Below, piece by piece: positions 25,578 through 34,395 of a stretch of DNA of 49,868 nucleotides. Every line of letters begins with the position of its first letter. Within the stretch, counting starts at the first letter, position 1. This stretch comes from an uncultured Lachnospira sp. Lineage in GTDB: Bacteria; Bacillota; Clostridia; Lachnospirales; Lachnospiraceae. The position numbers and the translations under genes are program-made. The stretch is from positions 1 through 49,868 of the forward strand of contig CAMHLZ010000027.1 of NCBI GenBank assembly GCA_946186125.1, given 5' to 3'. The notes beneath the pieces were generated by a model. The model had not been told where the DNA came from. It did no database searches and saw only the letters and a list, made by a program, of their open reading frames with translations.

Positions 25578-27761
25578 CTATTCTTCTTCTGAAATTTTAA
25601 ATAATGTTACGGTATTCTCTAAATCTTTGGCATCAGTAACGAGTGTCTTTACAGCCTGATTCAATACTTCAACTGCCTTTAACTGTTCTTCCGCATTTCG
25701 ACCAAGTGCTGATGACGATGCTTCTGTCTCATTTGATGTAGCTGATATACTTGAAATTGCATCAAGAGTATCATTTTTTGCAGCCTCAATTCCATCAATA
25801 CTCTTTGATATAACATCAAGGTTATTAACCAGATCTGCAACCTGTTCCTTAACATTTTTAAATACTACTACCGTCTCATCAAGAGATTCTTTCTGATTGA
25901 GTACAATGCCCTGTGCTTTAGATGCAGTACCTATAGTTTCTGTCATACGTTTCTGAATATTTATTATTATGTCATTAATCTTCTTACCGGCTGCAGCTGA
26001 CTGTTCAGCAAGATTTCTGATTTCATCAGATACAACAGCGAATCCTCTTCCTGCTTCACCGGCTCTTGATGCTTCAATACTTGCGTTCAATGATAAGAGA
26101 TTAGTCTGTTTTGAGATATCATTTATAGTACCAAGTATACCCGTAACTTTTTCTGTTTCTCTATGAAGGTCATTAATATTCTCTATTACAACCTTAGTAA
26201 TATTTGTAGTATCTATAACTCTTTCGTTTAATTTATCTATGATGACCATTCCATCATCTATACTAATCTGGGCATCATTTGCAACTTTGCTGATTTCATC
26301 TGTACTCTCATGTACAGCTCCAATCTTTTCTGCAAGTGAAGACATCTCTTCAAGACAACTTTCTGTATCATTTGATTGCTGAACGATACCGGACTCAATA
26401 TATTCAACAGATGATGTAATATCTTTAGTTGCATTTAACAGCACTTCCGATATGTTACCAACTTTATTTGCTGATTCCTGCACTTCTCCACTTATATGAG
26501 CCATCTTCAATACTATGTTTTTAACGCTAACTATCATATCCATAATATTACCGGATAAAACGGAGAATTCATCTTTTCTTCTCATCACAATTGTTCCTGT
26601 AAGGTCACCATCTGCCGTTTGTTTCATTACGACATTTACTTTCTTGATAGCTTTTGATATACCTGTAGAAAATATATATCCTAAAACAACAGCTATTACA
26701 AAACATATCAATACGGTCAGGATAATAAACCTTCCTATGGCATTTGCATCTTCAATAATTTCAGACTTCGGTACAAGTGCACAAACCATACCGTCTCCCT
26801 CTTCAACTTTCGCATATACAAAAAGATATTTCTCTTTATCATACTTAACATACCTGTAACCGTCTTCTCCATCTTTCATGACTTCTTCATAGAAATCACA
26901 TTTAGTAATATCAAATTTTTCCGATCCGCTTATTACCTGCTTGCCATCACCGGTAACAAATACTTTAATACTATTTTTTCCTATGGATGCATCATCGAGT
27001 ATCTCCTGTATAAAATCTTTTTTTACATCTATGATTACATATCCGTTCGGTCTGTTTCTGGTATCATTCAATACTTTCACATACGACATGGCATATTTAT
27101 CACTCGTGGTATTTATCAGACTGTCAATTTCAGTATGATCCGATATCCATGCTGAACCGGATGTATCAGCCTTTGCTGCTTCGTTTGTTGAAGCAAACGC
27201 ATCATACACATTTGCATCAATAAGCCCATCCAGTGTACATGCCTGCCCGGATTTTGCGAATGTTACTATGTTGCTTATATATCTGTCAGCGGTTGACTCA
27301 CCGTTTACCATTGCTTTTACAGCTATTCTCTGTCTTCTGTATATATCCGAATTAACATCCACAGAACCTGTATAATATTCTATCATATCGTCACTCACCG
27401 TGATTCTCGTGGCTGATAATACTATATTCTCAAAACCGATACTAAAATACTCTTTCAACGTCTCAACACTGGTTTTTGTAAGTCTTTCCGTGTTATCCGT
27501 AAGACTCGCCATTGATTTGGTATATATCGTTATACCAACAACCATAAACAGAATCGCCGGTATCAGAAATGCTGCTGTCAGTTTAGTCCTGATTCCTTGA
27601 AAGCCCCTAACTTTGTTGACATAACCTTTTCCTTTTGCGGCTTCATCCAGTCTTTTTTCACGTGCACTAAAGTATCCACCTATTTTTCTTATAGAACTAT
27701 TTATATTATTTGATACTTTACCTGTAACCTTCTGAACCTTTTTTTTGTTTTTATTTTTCAT
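25578..27761 (-). CDS. Methyl-accepting chemotaxis protein
   Basis: This 727-residue receptor has an unusual basic cytoplasmic N-terminus of about 60 residues ([12 protein letters not shown]) before the first membrane helix ([19 protein letters not shown]). An extracellular Cache-type sensor domain spans about 85-335, and a second helix ([20 protein letters not shown]) is near 345. A HAMP domain follows. The signalling domain carries the conserved hairpin [29 protein letters not shown]. It should relay an unknown ligand signal to CheA/CheW, whose genes are not in the window. It lies between sigF and spoVAA with 121 nt of space and its own terminator, so it is probably an independent insertion in the sporulation locus. 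Confidence 0.93.
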   Translation of the reverse strand: MKNKNKKKVQKVTGKVSNNINSSIRKIGGYFSAREKRLDEAAKGKGYVNKVRGFQGIRTKLTAAFLIPAILFMVVGITIYTKSMASLTDNTERLTKTSVETLKEYFSIGFENIVLSATRITVSDDMIEYYTGSVDVNSDIYRRQRIAVKAMVNGESTADRYISNIVTFAKSGQACTLDGLIDANVYDAFASTNEAAKADTSGSAWISDHTEIDSLINTTSDKYAMSYVKVLNDTRNRPNGYVIIDVKKDFIQEILDDASIGKNSIKVFVTGDGKQVISGSEKFDITKCDFYEEVMKDGEDGYRYVKYDKEKYLFVYAKVEEGDGMVCALVPKSEIIEDANAIGRFIILTVLICFVIAVVLGYIFSTGISKAIKKVNVVMKQTADGDLTGTIVMRRKDEFSVLSGNIMDMIVSVKNIVLKMAHISGEVQESANKVGNISEVLLNATKDITSSVEYIESGIVQQSNDTESCLEEMSSLAEKIGAVHESTDEISKVANDAQISIDDGMVIIDKLNERVIDTTNITKVVIENINDLHRETEKVTGILGTINDISKQTNLLSLNASIEASRAGEAGRGFAVVSDEIRNLAEQSAAAGKKINDIIINIQKRMTETIGTASKAQGIVLNQKESLDETVVVFKNVKEQVADLVNNLDVISKSIDGIEAAKNDTLDAISSISATSNETEASSSALGRNAEEQLKAVEVLNQAVKTLVTDAKDLENTVTLFKISEEE

Positions 27762-27882
27762 ATGTTACACCCACTTTCGTAGCTTTATGTTCCTTATCAT
27801 GTTTTTAAGCACTTTTTCGCAAATTGTATAATATAATTATACATTATCCCCGTCATATTTTCTATATCTTTTTGCTTTTCGT

Positions 27883-28650
27883 TTATGTTTTTGTGCATTT
27901 TTTTCTCATTTCCAACAAAATTTTCTTTTCCATTCGGCTAATTTGCACCTGGCTTACTCCGAATATTTTCGCAACCTCACATTGCGTTTTATCCTCAAAA
28001 TATCTGTACTCTACAAGTTTTCGTTCTCTTTCCGTTAATTCTCCAAGCAGCTGTTTTATCATTATCCTGTTAATTAATTTATCTTTTTCATCATCAAAAT
28101 CAGCCTGTGTTCCTGCTGCATGGCCTATCCTTTCTCCATTTTTTCCATTAACAATTCTATCTGCCATATATATTTGATTGCCATCATTTTGATATATTGA
28201 TTTATATATAGATTCAACTTCAGCATTGGCTTCCATAGCCATAACTATTTCTTCTGCAGACAGCTCCGTCGCTGCCGAAATCTCCTGTATAGTAGCATCC
28301 CTTCCGAGAGTATATGCCAGTTTTTCCGATGCCTGCCTGATTTTCCATCCATTTTCTTTTATCGAGCGGCTCACTTTTACCAATCCGTCATCTCTTAAAA
28401 ACCGCTTTATTTCTCCACTTATCATAGGAACGGCATATGTCGAGAATTTCACATTATATCCTGTATCAAACTTATCAATAGCTTTTATAAGTCCAATACA
28501 TCCTATCTGAAACAAATCCTGAGCATCATATCCCCTGTTTAAAAATCTCTTTACTATACTCCACACAAGCCCTACATTTTCTTTTACAATCGTATCCCTG
28601 ATCTCTTTGTCTCCATTATGTGCCATATTAATCTGCTCAATAATATCCAT
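27883..28650 (-). CDS. sigF: Forespore RNA polymerase sigma-F factor
   Basis: This 255-residue sigma-70 factor directs early forespore transcription. Region 2 shows GLVWSIVKRFLNRGYDAQDLFQIGCIGLIKAIDKFD split by the core-binding helix, then KFSTYAVPMISGEIKRFLRDDG. Region 4 has LTERERKLVEYRYFEDKTQCEVAKIFGVSQVQISRMEKK with the helix-turn-helix. It follows spoIIAA-spoIIAB, the standard arrangement that keeps it bound to its anti-sigma factor until septation. The ATG at 28650 follows GGGGGAG; an ATG at 28671 in frame is weaker and would overlap the gap after spoIIAB (stop at 28679). Confidence 0.95.
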   Translation of the reverse strand: MDIIEQINMAHNGDKEIRDTIVKENVGLVWSIVKRFLNRGYDAQDLFQIGCIGLIKAIDKFDTGYNVKFSTYAVPMISGEIKRFLRDDGLVKVSRSIKENGWKIRQASEKLAYTLGRDATIQEISAATELSAEEIVMAMEANAEVESIYKSIYQNDGNQIYMADRIVNGKNGERIGHAAGTQADFDDEKDKLINRIMIKQLLGELTERERKLVEYRYFEDKTQCEVAKIFGVSQVQISRMEKKILLEMRKKCTKT

Positions 28651-28678
28651 AGTCTCCCCCAAGTCCTGCATATGTATT

Positions 28679-29107
28679 TTAACTTATATTCCCTATTTTT
28701 TTTATCATTGTAACTACCGTACCCTTATTTAATTCTGATTCTACCGTCAGCTTGTCCATAAATATCTCCATAAATGAAAATCCCATTCCAGACCGCTCTT
28801 TATCTCTTTTTGTCGAGTACATAGGCAGCCTTGCTTTTTCTATATCTTCTATCCCTACTCCCTCATCTTTTATGCTTATTGTAAGATTATTTTCTTCTAT
28901 CGTACATTCTATAAAAATAATCCCGTCTTTTTCTTCATATCCATGAATAACGCAGTTAGTTACTGCCTCTGAAACTGCTGTTTTTATATCTGATATTTCC
29001 TCCAAAGTCGGATCAAGCCTTGCTGCGAACGCAGATACAATTACTCTTGCCAGACTCTCATTTTCCGACTTGCTTTCAATTTGAACATTTAATGTTTCCA
29101 TAATCAT
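28679..29107 (-). CDS. spoIIAB: Anti-sigma-F factor and serine kinase SpoIIAB
   Basis: This 142-residue GHKL-type kinase binds and inhibits sigma-F and phosphorylates SpoIIAA. The N box (SEAVTNCVIHGYE) lies near 50, the G1 box DEGVGIEDIE near 90, and the G2-like motif ERSGMGFSFM near 112. It overlaps the end of spoIIAA by four bases (ATGA), a sign of translational coupling that fixes their ratio. It is followed by sigF. Confidence 0.95.
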   Translation of the reverse strand: MIMETLNVQIESKSENESLARVIVSAFAARLDPTLEEISDIKTAVSEAVTNCVIHGYEEKDGIIFIECTIEENNLTISIKDEGVGIEDIEKARLPMYSTKRDKERSGMGFSFMEIFMDKLTVESELNKGTVVTMIKKIGNIS

Positions 29108-29445
29108 TTCTCCTCTCCGATTACCGACATAGCATCCTGTACAGTGTCATATTGTCTTATAATTTTAAATAAACCGGATATACTGAATATTCTTTTTACA
29201 GCCTGATTCATATTCACGGCACATATAATTCCTCCAATATTTTCAACCAATTTGTACCTCCCCATTATGACACCTATACCCGAACTATCCATAAAGTTAC
29301 TGTTTTCAAAATCGAATATCACATTTTTAATACGGTTTTCCATAATTTTCATATCTGCTAAATCCTTAATCTTTTCCGCATTATGATGGTCTAAATCTCC
29401 ATTTACATAAATTATCAATGTATTATTTTTTACTTTTGCCTGCAT
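29104..29445 (-). CDS. spoIIAA: Anti-anti-sigma factor SpoIIAA
   Basis: This 113-residue STAS-domain protein frees sigma-F by binding SpoIIAB when unphosphorylated. The phosphorylatable serine is in FMDSSGIGVIMGRYK (Ser55 by alignment to the Bacillus site). It begins the spoIIA operon; the ribosome site is AGGGGG. The upstream gap is only 77 nt and holds the terminator of the previous gene. I could not pick out a convincing sigma-H promoter there. Confidence 0.95.
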   Translation of the reverse strand: MQAKVKNNTLIIYVNGDLDHHNAEKIKDLADMKIMENRIKNVIFDFENSNFMDSSGIGVIMGRYKLVENIGGIICAVNMNQAVKRIFSISGLFKIIRQYDTVQDAMSVIGEEK

Positions 29446-29473
29446 CTATATTCCCCCTGCTTATTTTTTTATT

Positions 29474-29505
29474 CAAAAAAAGATGGTATATCAGTACCAT
29501 CTTTT
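29474..29505 (-). terminator. Terminator after the zinc-ribbon/TPR gene
   Basis: AAGATGGTA and TACCATCTT form a stem with a 6-nt loop on the minus strand, followed by a T run. It ends just before spoIIAA. Confidence 0.85.
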
Positions 29506-29522
29506 CTTTAGTATAAACCATA

Positions 29523-31052
29523 TTACATTGCCTGCAATGCCGCAAGTGCTTCCTGAGCAGTCTTTACGGCCGATGAACTTCCTCCTGCCGTACTTATTCT
29601 GTCAAGAACACTCTGCATTCCTGCTGTAGCCATATCTTTATATTCCTGTGCATGATCAGGTGCCTCCGTCTGCGCTGCCTGATATCTTTTTGTATAAGCA
29701 TCTCTCAGTTTTTCGATAGCATCTTTGTAGTCTACCTCCTGAAAATTATATACAAAGCATCTCTCAAGTTTTCCGACAACAGTATTCAGCGATTCAACAT
29801 TCTCAGCCGAATCATATAATGAAACCGCCTCTGAATATGCTGCCTTTGCAGCCTCAGTGTATGACTCATCTTTTATCATGTTACATATATTTTTGAAGCT
29901 TTCTGAATATTTCGCATCAAAATCCGGTGTATTAATAGCAGAAATACCACTTAAGCCGTCTGCACACTCGATGTAGCTTTTACCCTGGAACGCTATATAT
30001 GCCGTAATAAGTTTTTCATAATCGGCAATCATGATATCTTTCTCACTGTTTGCATTATCAATCTGCCCCTGTAATGCAGCTGAATTATCATTTGCCGCCG
30101 CAACCTTAGTCTCTAAATCTGAAATTTCCGAATTAAGTCGTGCAATCTCAGAATTCAAATCCAACACTTCGCTTTTATGAAGAGCATTTAAAGTGCTTAT
30201 TCTTGCAGGTGTAAGCAGGAAAAATGTTGCCGCCACACCTATCACTATACCAATTATTACATTAAGCACAGTCAATGTTCCACTGTTAGATTCTTTGTAA
30301 CCGTTATTAGGAATAATAACGTCGTATCCGCTTAACGGTTCATTTGCACCGGTATCAAACTCCGGTTTAAATCGTTTTCTGGTATCAGTGTATTCTACCG
30401 GTTTCTTATTCTGGGTATCTTTTGCTCCTGCTTTCTTATTTGAACTATGTTCAATCTCTTTTAAATATCTCTTGCTCAAAATATTACTGTTATCAATCTT
30501 AAGAGATTTCATAACAGGTTTTTTAGCTTTGTCATATTCTCCCCGCTTCATATATATCAAAGCCAGAAGTTGATGTCCCTTTATCAGATTAGGATTAAGA
30601 TTCAAAACTTTTTTTAATTGTATTATTGCAAGGTCATCGTTTTCTTCTCTCGCATATCCTAATGCAACATTAAATTTTTTAATAGTCTGATTAATCGTAT
30701 CAAGTCTGTTTGGATTTGATTGAAGCATCTTCATGTATCTGTCTGCAAGATTATTTTCAGGCTGATAATTCTTGCTTATGACCCACTCAGCCATAGCCTG
30801 AACAGCTTCTCCCATCTCAAAATACACTAGTCCCAATAAATTTCTTGCATTAGTATTTTTCTTATTGAATTTTATACTTCTTCTCAACAAATCTGCTGCA
30901 CCTGACAAATCTCTTATCTGCGCTTTTGCTAGTCCAATGTTGTAATATGTGTTAGAAAGCTTTAATACTTTTTTATATACTACCACATTTGCACCACAGC
31001 TATTGCAAAAGCCATTGTCAGTCAACAGATTATTGCATCTGTAACATCTCAT
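29523..31052 (-). CDS. Zinc-ribbon, TPR and coiled-coil membrane protein
   Basis: This protein of about 509 residues starts with a zinc ribbon (MRCYRCNNLL...GFCNSCGAN, four Cys in two CxxC pairs). At least four TPR-like repeats follow between about 25 and 190 (NTYYNIGLAKAQIRDLSGAA, NARNLLGLVYFEMGEAVQAM). A membrane helix lies near 260-280 (LNVIIGIVIGVAATFFLL), then a coiled coil rich in heptads (LNSEIARLNSEISDLETKVA), and an Ala-rich helical C-terminus. It is likely a membrane scaffold with cytoplasmic TPR domain; no partner is known. An in-frame ATG at 31073 is possible; 31052 is favoured because zinc-ribbon proteins usually begin MxCxxC. It is upstream of spoIIAA but ends in a terminator. 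Confidence 0.8.
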   Translation of the reverse strand: MRCYRCNNLLTDNGFCNSCGANVVVYKKVLKLSNTYYNIGLAKAQIRDLSGAADLLRRSIKFNKKNTNARNLLGLVYFEMGEAVQAMAEWVISKNYQPENNLADRYMKMLQSNPNRLDTINQTIKKFNVALGYAREENDDLAIIQLKKVLNLNPNLIKGHQLLALIYMKRGEYDKAKKPVMKSLKIDNSNILSKRYLKEIEHSSNKKAGAKDTQNKKPVEYTDTRKRFKPEFDTGANEPLSGYDVIIPNNGYKESNSGTLTVLNVIIGIVIGVAATFFLLTPARISTLNALHKSEVLDLNSEIARLNSEISDLETKVAAANDNSAALQGQIDNANSEKDIMIADYEKLITAYIAFQGKSYIECADGLSGISAINTPDFDAKYSESFKNICNMIKDESYTEAAKAAYSEAVSLYDSAENVESLNTVVGKLERCFVYNFQEVDYKDAIEKLRDAYTKRYQAAQTEAPDHAQEYKDMATAGMQSVLDRISTAGGSSSAVKTAQEALAALQAM

Positions 31053-31075
31053 ATCTTTCCGGTCTCCATTCAAAA

Positions 31076-31219
31076 TTAATTATCTCTGACTTCCTTTAAA
31101 AGCTCCAACACAACATCTGTAACATCTGTAGTCGTATTAGTATTATAAATAGCATCTTCCGTATCATCAACTTCCAGACTAGGCTGGAATCTCTTAATCT
31201 CTTCATCAAAATTTATCAT
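31076..31219 (-). CDS. Small acidic protein of 47 residues, unknown function
   Basis: An ATG at 31219 opens 47 codons (MINFDEEIKRFQPSLEVDDT...ELLKEVRDN) ending in TAA at 31076. It lies in the otherwise unused gap between folC and the TPR gene, on the same strand, with GGTG 7 nt upstream. The sequence is acidic and looks helical at both ends, with a Thr/Asn-rich middle. Codon use resembles its neighbours. It is too short for most gene finders; I infer it is real from its position, start context and amino acid pattern. Confidence 0.5.
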   Translation of the reverse strand: MINFDEEIKRFQPSLEVDDTEDAIYNTNTTTDVTDVVLELLKEVRDN

Positions 31220-31243
31220 AAATTTCACCATTTCCTTTCGGTT

Positions 31244-32539
31244 TTATCGTAATCCGTCATCCCGTCTGCTGAGTATACTTTTTATCTCTCCAACAAGATA
31301 CAAAGAACCGACACAAAAAATCATGTCTTCGGATTGTTTTTCTGATAATGCTTTTTTTAATGCATCCTCAACGCTGTCAGCTATGCAAGTATTCACATTT
31401 TTAAATTTTTCTGCAATCTCATCAGCATTAAGACCTCTGTCACTTTCGAGAGGTGCTGCGTATATCTTATCCGGTCTGATATTATTGCATATCTGATCAG
31501 CCATGTATGAATAATCCTTATCTTTCACCACGGAAAAAAGTATGTTTACCCGTCCGCTTCCTTTGTTTTCCAACACTGTTTTTGTAAAAGCATCAATTCC
31601 CGGACCATTGTGTGCGCCATCTATAAACACGCCGTCCATTACCTGTTCCATCCGGCCTTCCCATTTTACCTCAGCGATTCCCTTTTTTATATTATCATAT
31701 TCATCCCTGATATAATGTAACTGTTCTATTGCCCTTAGTGCGAGCATAGCATTCTGCACCTGATACTCCGCTATAAATGGTACCGAATAAACACAACTTA
31801 AATAATACCCATATTGAAGACAAAAATCAATATGATTATCAGATTTTTTTATAATTTTATAATCATTAATCCGACAAGCTATAGCATTTGTTTCACATTT
31901 TTTTGCTGTTTCTTCTATAATACTGCTTACTTCTTCCTGATTCGCCAAATATACAACCGGCACATCTTTCTTAATAATCCCGGCTTTTTCAGCTGCTATC
32001 TTTTCTATCGTGTCTCCAAGAATATCCATGTGGTCATATCCAATAGATGTAATCACCGATACAATGGGTTTTCTGATCACATTAGTTGCATCAAGTCTGC
32101 CACCGAGTCCTGTTTCAAGAACCACATACTCTACGCCATGGTTTCTAAATATATCCATCGCCATGAGAAATAAAAACTCAAAATAACTCGGATGTGTATA
32201 TCCATTTTTTTCCATATCGTCTGCAAGCGTTTTTATCTTTTTAAAACTTTTTAAAAACTCATCTTCGCTTACATTTTTTCCGTCTATGTTTATTCTTTCC
32301 GTAATACTCACAAGATGCGGAGAAGTAAATAATCCAGTTTTTCTGCCACATTTAATAAGAACCGAAGCCATCATCGCACATACAGATCCCTTTCCATTCG
32401 TCCCCGCAACATGTATGATTTTCAAATCTTTTTCCGGATCACCCAATTCTTCCAAAAATCTCTTTGTATGCTCCAGACTGTGTTTTTGCGTGAATTTCGG
32501 TATTTCATTTATATACTTCTGCGCATCTTTAAATGTCAT
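31244..32539 (-). CDS. folC: Folylpolyglutamate/dihydrofolate synthase
   Basis: This 431-residue Mur-ligase-family enzyme adds glutamate to folates (and may add it to dihydropteroate). The P-loop AGTNGKGSVCAM lies at about 45-56. The Mur-ligase motif GLFTSPHLVSITERI follows, then ETGLGGRLDATNV, the DHMDILGDTIEKIAAEKAGI segment, and IDGAHNGPG. Length is typical. It lies 23 nt downstream of the ABC transporter pair, so it may share their transcript, and 24 nt upstream of the 47-residue gene. Confidence 0.95.
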   Translation of the reverse strand: MTFKDAQKYINEIPKFTQKHSLEHTKRFLEELGDPEKDLKIIHVAGTNGKGSVCAMMASVLIKCGRKTGLFTSPHLVSITERINIDGKNVSEDEFLKSFKKIKTLADDMEKNGYTHPSYFEFLFLMAMDIFRNHGVEYVVLETGLGGRLDATNVIRKPIVSVITSIGYDHMDILGDTIEKIAAEKAGIIKKDVPVVYLANQEEVSSIIEETAKKCETNAIACRINDYKIIKKSDNHIDFCLQYGYYLSCVYSVPFIAEYQVQNAMLALRAIEQLHYIRDEYDNIKKGIAEVKWEGRMEQVMDGVFIDGAHNGPGIDAFTKTVLENKGSGRVNILFSVVKDKDYSYMADQICNNIRPDKIYAAPLESDRGLNADEIAEKFKNVNTCIADSVEDALKKALSEKQSEDMIFCVGSLYLVGEIKSILSRRDDGLR

Positions 32540-32562
32540 TACGTTTCCTCATTTCTTAAATC

Positions 32563-34395
32563 CTATGCTACAACAGACTCGAATTGTGAGTTGTATAAAT
32601 CTGCATAAAAACCATTTTTTTCCAAAAGTTCCTTATGATTACCCTGCTCAATGATATCTCCGTCTTTCATAACTAATATCATATCCGCATCCCTGATAGT
32701 CGATAATCTGTGTGCTATGACAAAACTTGTTCTTCCTTTCATAAGATTATCCATAGCCTTCTGGATTCTTTCTTCTGTTCTTGTATCTACTGATGAAGTA
32801 GCTTCATCAAGTATCAATACTTTATTATCTGCAAGTATTGCTCTTGCAATCGTAATAAGCTGTTTCTGTCCCTGTGAAACATTACTTGCATCTTCATTAA
32901 GTTCCATATCATATCCATCCGGAAGTGTCTGAATGAAACGGTGTGCGTGAGCTGCCTTTGCAGCATTTATAACCTCCTCATCCGTAGCGTCAAGTCTTCC
33001 ATATCTTATATTTTCCATAATACTTCCTTTGAACAGCCACGTATCCTGCAAAACCATTCCAAAAGCATCTCTTAATTCTCTTCTGTTAAAATCTTTTACA
33101 TTATGTCCGTCTAAGAGTATCTCACCACTGTTTACATCATAAAATCTCATAAGTAATTTTACTATAGTGGTCTTTCCTGCACCGGTAGGTCCTACTATGG
33201 CAACCTTCTGTCCAGGCTTGATATGTGCATTAAAATTTTTAATTACTATTTTATCTTCATTATACCCAAAGCTTACATTCTTAAAATCTACAGTTCCCTC
33301 AATATTATCCTTCTTGACCGGATTATCCGTCGTCTGCTCTTCTTCTTTCTCTTCAAGAAATTCAAAAACTCTTTCTGAAGCGGCTGCCATCGACTGGACC
33401 TGATTAATAATCTGGGCTATTTGCTGGAGCGGCTGGGTAAAATTCTTCACATATTGGATAAATGCCTGAATATCACCTATCTTTATAACTCCTTCAATAG
33501 CTAACAGTCCTCCTGATAATGCTACTGCTGCATAACCGAGATTTCCAACAAATATCATAATCGGATGCATCAGTCCTGAAAGGAATTGTGACTTCCACGC
33601 AGATTCATACAGCACTTTATTTTTATCATCAAATTTTTCAATAGTCTCTTTCTCTTTGTTGAATGACTTTATAACAAGATGACCGCCATATATTTCTTCA
33701 ACCTGCCCGTTAATGTGACCTAAGTATTCCTGCTGTGTTTTAAAATATTTCTGTGATTTTTTTATTACAAACGACATCATTCCCACTGATATCGGCAATA
33801 TAACCAATGCAATCAGAGTCATAAGCGGTGATATGCTTATCATCATCACAAGCACACCAACCATAGTAGCAACTGATGTAATAATCTGTGTTACACTCTG
33901 ATTCAGTCCGTTTCCCATCGCATCTATATCATTTGTGATTCTTGACAATACTTCTCCATACGTCCTGCTTTCGAAGTATTTCATTGGCATTCTGTTAATT
34001 TTCTCAGATATCTCTTTTCTGAGTCTGTAGCATAACCTCTGCGTAATCCCCGTCATTATCCATCCCTGGATAAATGTAAAAATGGCGCTTATTACGTATA
34101 ATCCGAGTGTTATTAAGAGTATTTTTCCAATTCTGTCAAAATCAATTGAACCGGTACCTGATACTTTTTTCATTATTCCTTCAGATAAAACGGTTGTTGC
34201 CTTTCCTAATACTTTTGGTCCTGCAACACTGAATACGGTGGATATAATGGCAAATATCATCACAAAAAGAATTCCTATCTTACCTCTTCCAATATACTCG
34301 AGTAATTTTTTTACGGAACCCTTGAAATCTTTTGCTTTTTCCCCCGGAACTCCTCTGCCCGGCGGTCCCATTCTTCTTGGTCTGTTTTCGCTCAT
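32563..34395 (-). CDS. ABC exporter half-transporter, subunit B (catalytic Walker B, degenerate signature)
   Basis: This 610-residue protein is a type IV ABC exporter half: six membrane helices in residues 35-330 then a nucleotide-binding domain. Walker A is GPTGAGKTT, Walker B VLILDEATSSVD with the catalytic Glu, and the switch His is in VIAHRLST. The signature is NVSQGQKQ rather than LSGGQ. With the partner gene, which it overlaps by one base (TAATG), it fits heterodimeric exporters such as TM287/TM288, in which one site is degenerate. The N-terminus is Pro/Gly-rich (RRMGPPGRGVPGE). The substrate could be a drug, lipid or peptide; it is not identifiable. Confidence 0.94.
   Translation of the reverse strand: MSENRPRRMGPPGRGVPGEKAKDFKGSVKKLLEYIGRGKIGILFVMIFAIISTVFSVAGPKVLGKATTVLSEGIMKKVSGTGSIDFDRIGKILLITLGLYVISAIFTFIQGWIMTGITQRLCYRLRKEISEKINRMPMKYFESRTYGEVLSRITNDIDAMGNGLNQSVTQIITSVATMVGVLVMMISISPLMTLIALVILPISVGMMSFVIKKSQKYFKTQQEYLGHINGQVEEIYGGHLVIKSFNKEKETIEKFDDKNKVLYESAWKSQFLSGLMHPIMIFVGNLGYAAVALSGGLLAIEGVIKIGDIQAFIQYVKNFTQPLQQIAQIINQVQSMAAASERVFEFLEEKEEEQTTDNPVKKDNIEGTVDFKNVSFGYNEDKIVIKNFNAHIKPGQKVAIVGPTGAGKTTIVKLLMRFYDVNSGEILLDGHNVKDFNRRELRDAFGMVLQDTWLFKGSIMENIRYGRLDATDEEVINAAKAAHAHRFIQTLPDGYDMELNEDASNVSQGQKQLITIARAILADNKVLILDEATSSVDTRTEERIQKAMDNLMKGRTSFVIAHRLSTIRDADMILVMKDGDIIEQGNHKELLEKNGFYADLYNSQFESVVA

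Noticed and set aside
27820-27870. Palindromic AT-rich sequence after sigF as a terminator or operator
   Set aside because: The TGTATAAT/ATTATACA stem is all A/T with no following T run, so it is too weak to call.
29446-29522. Sigma-H promoter for the spoIIA operon
   Set aside because: A GAAT box is present but no AGGA-type -35 element at the right distance; the upstream terminator fills the space.
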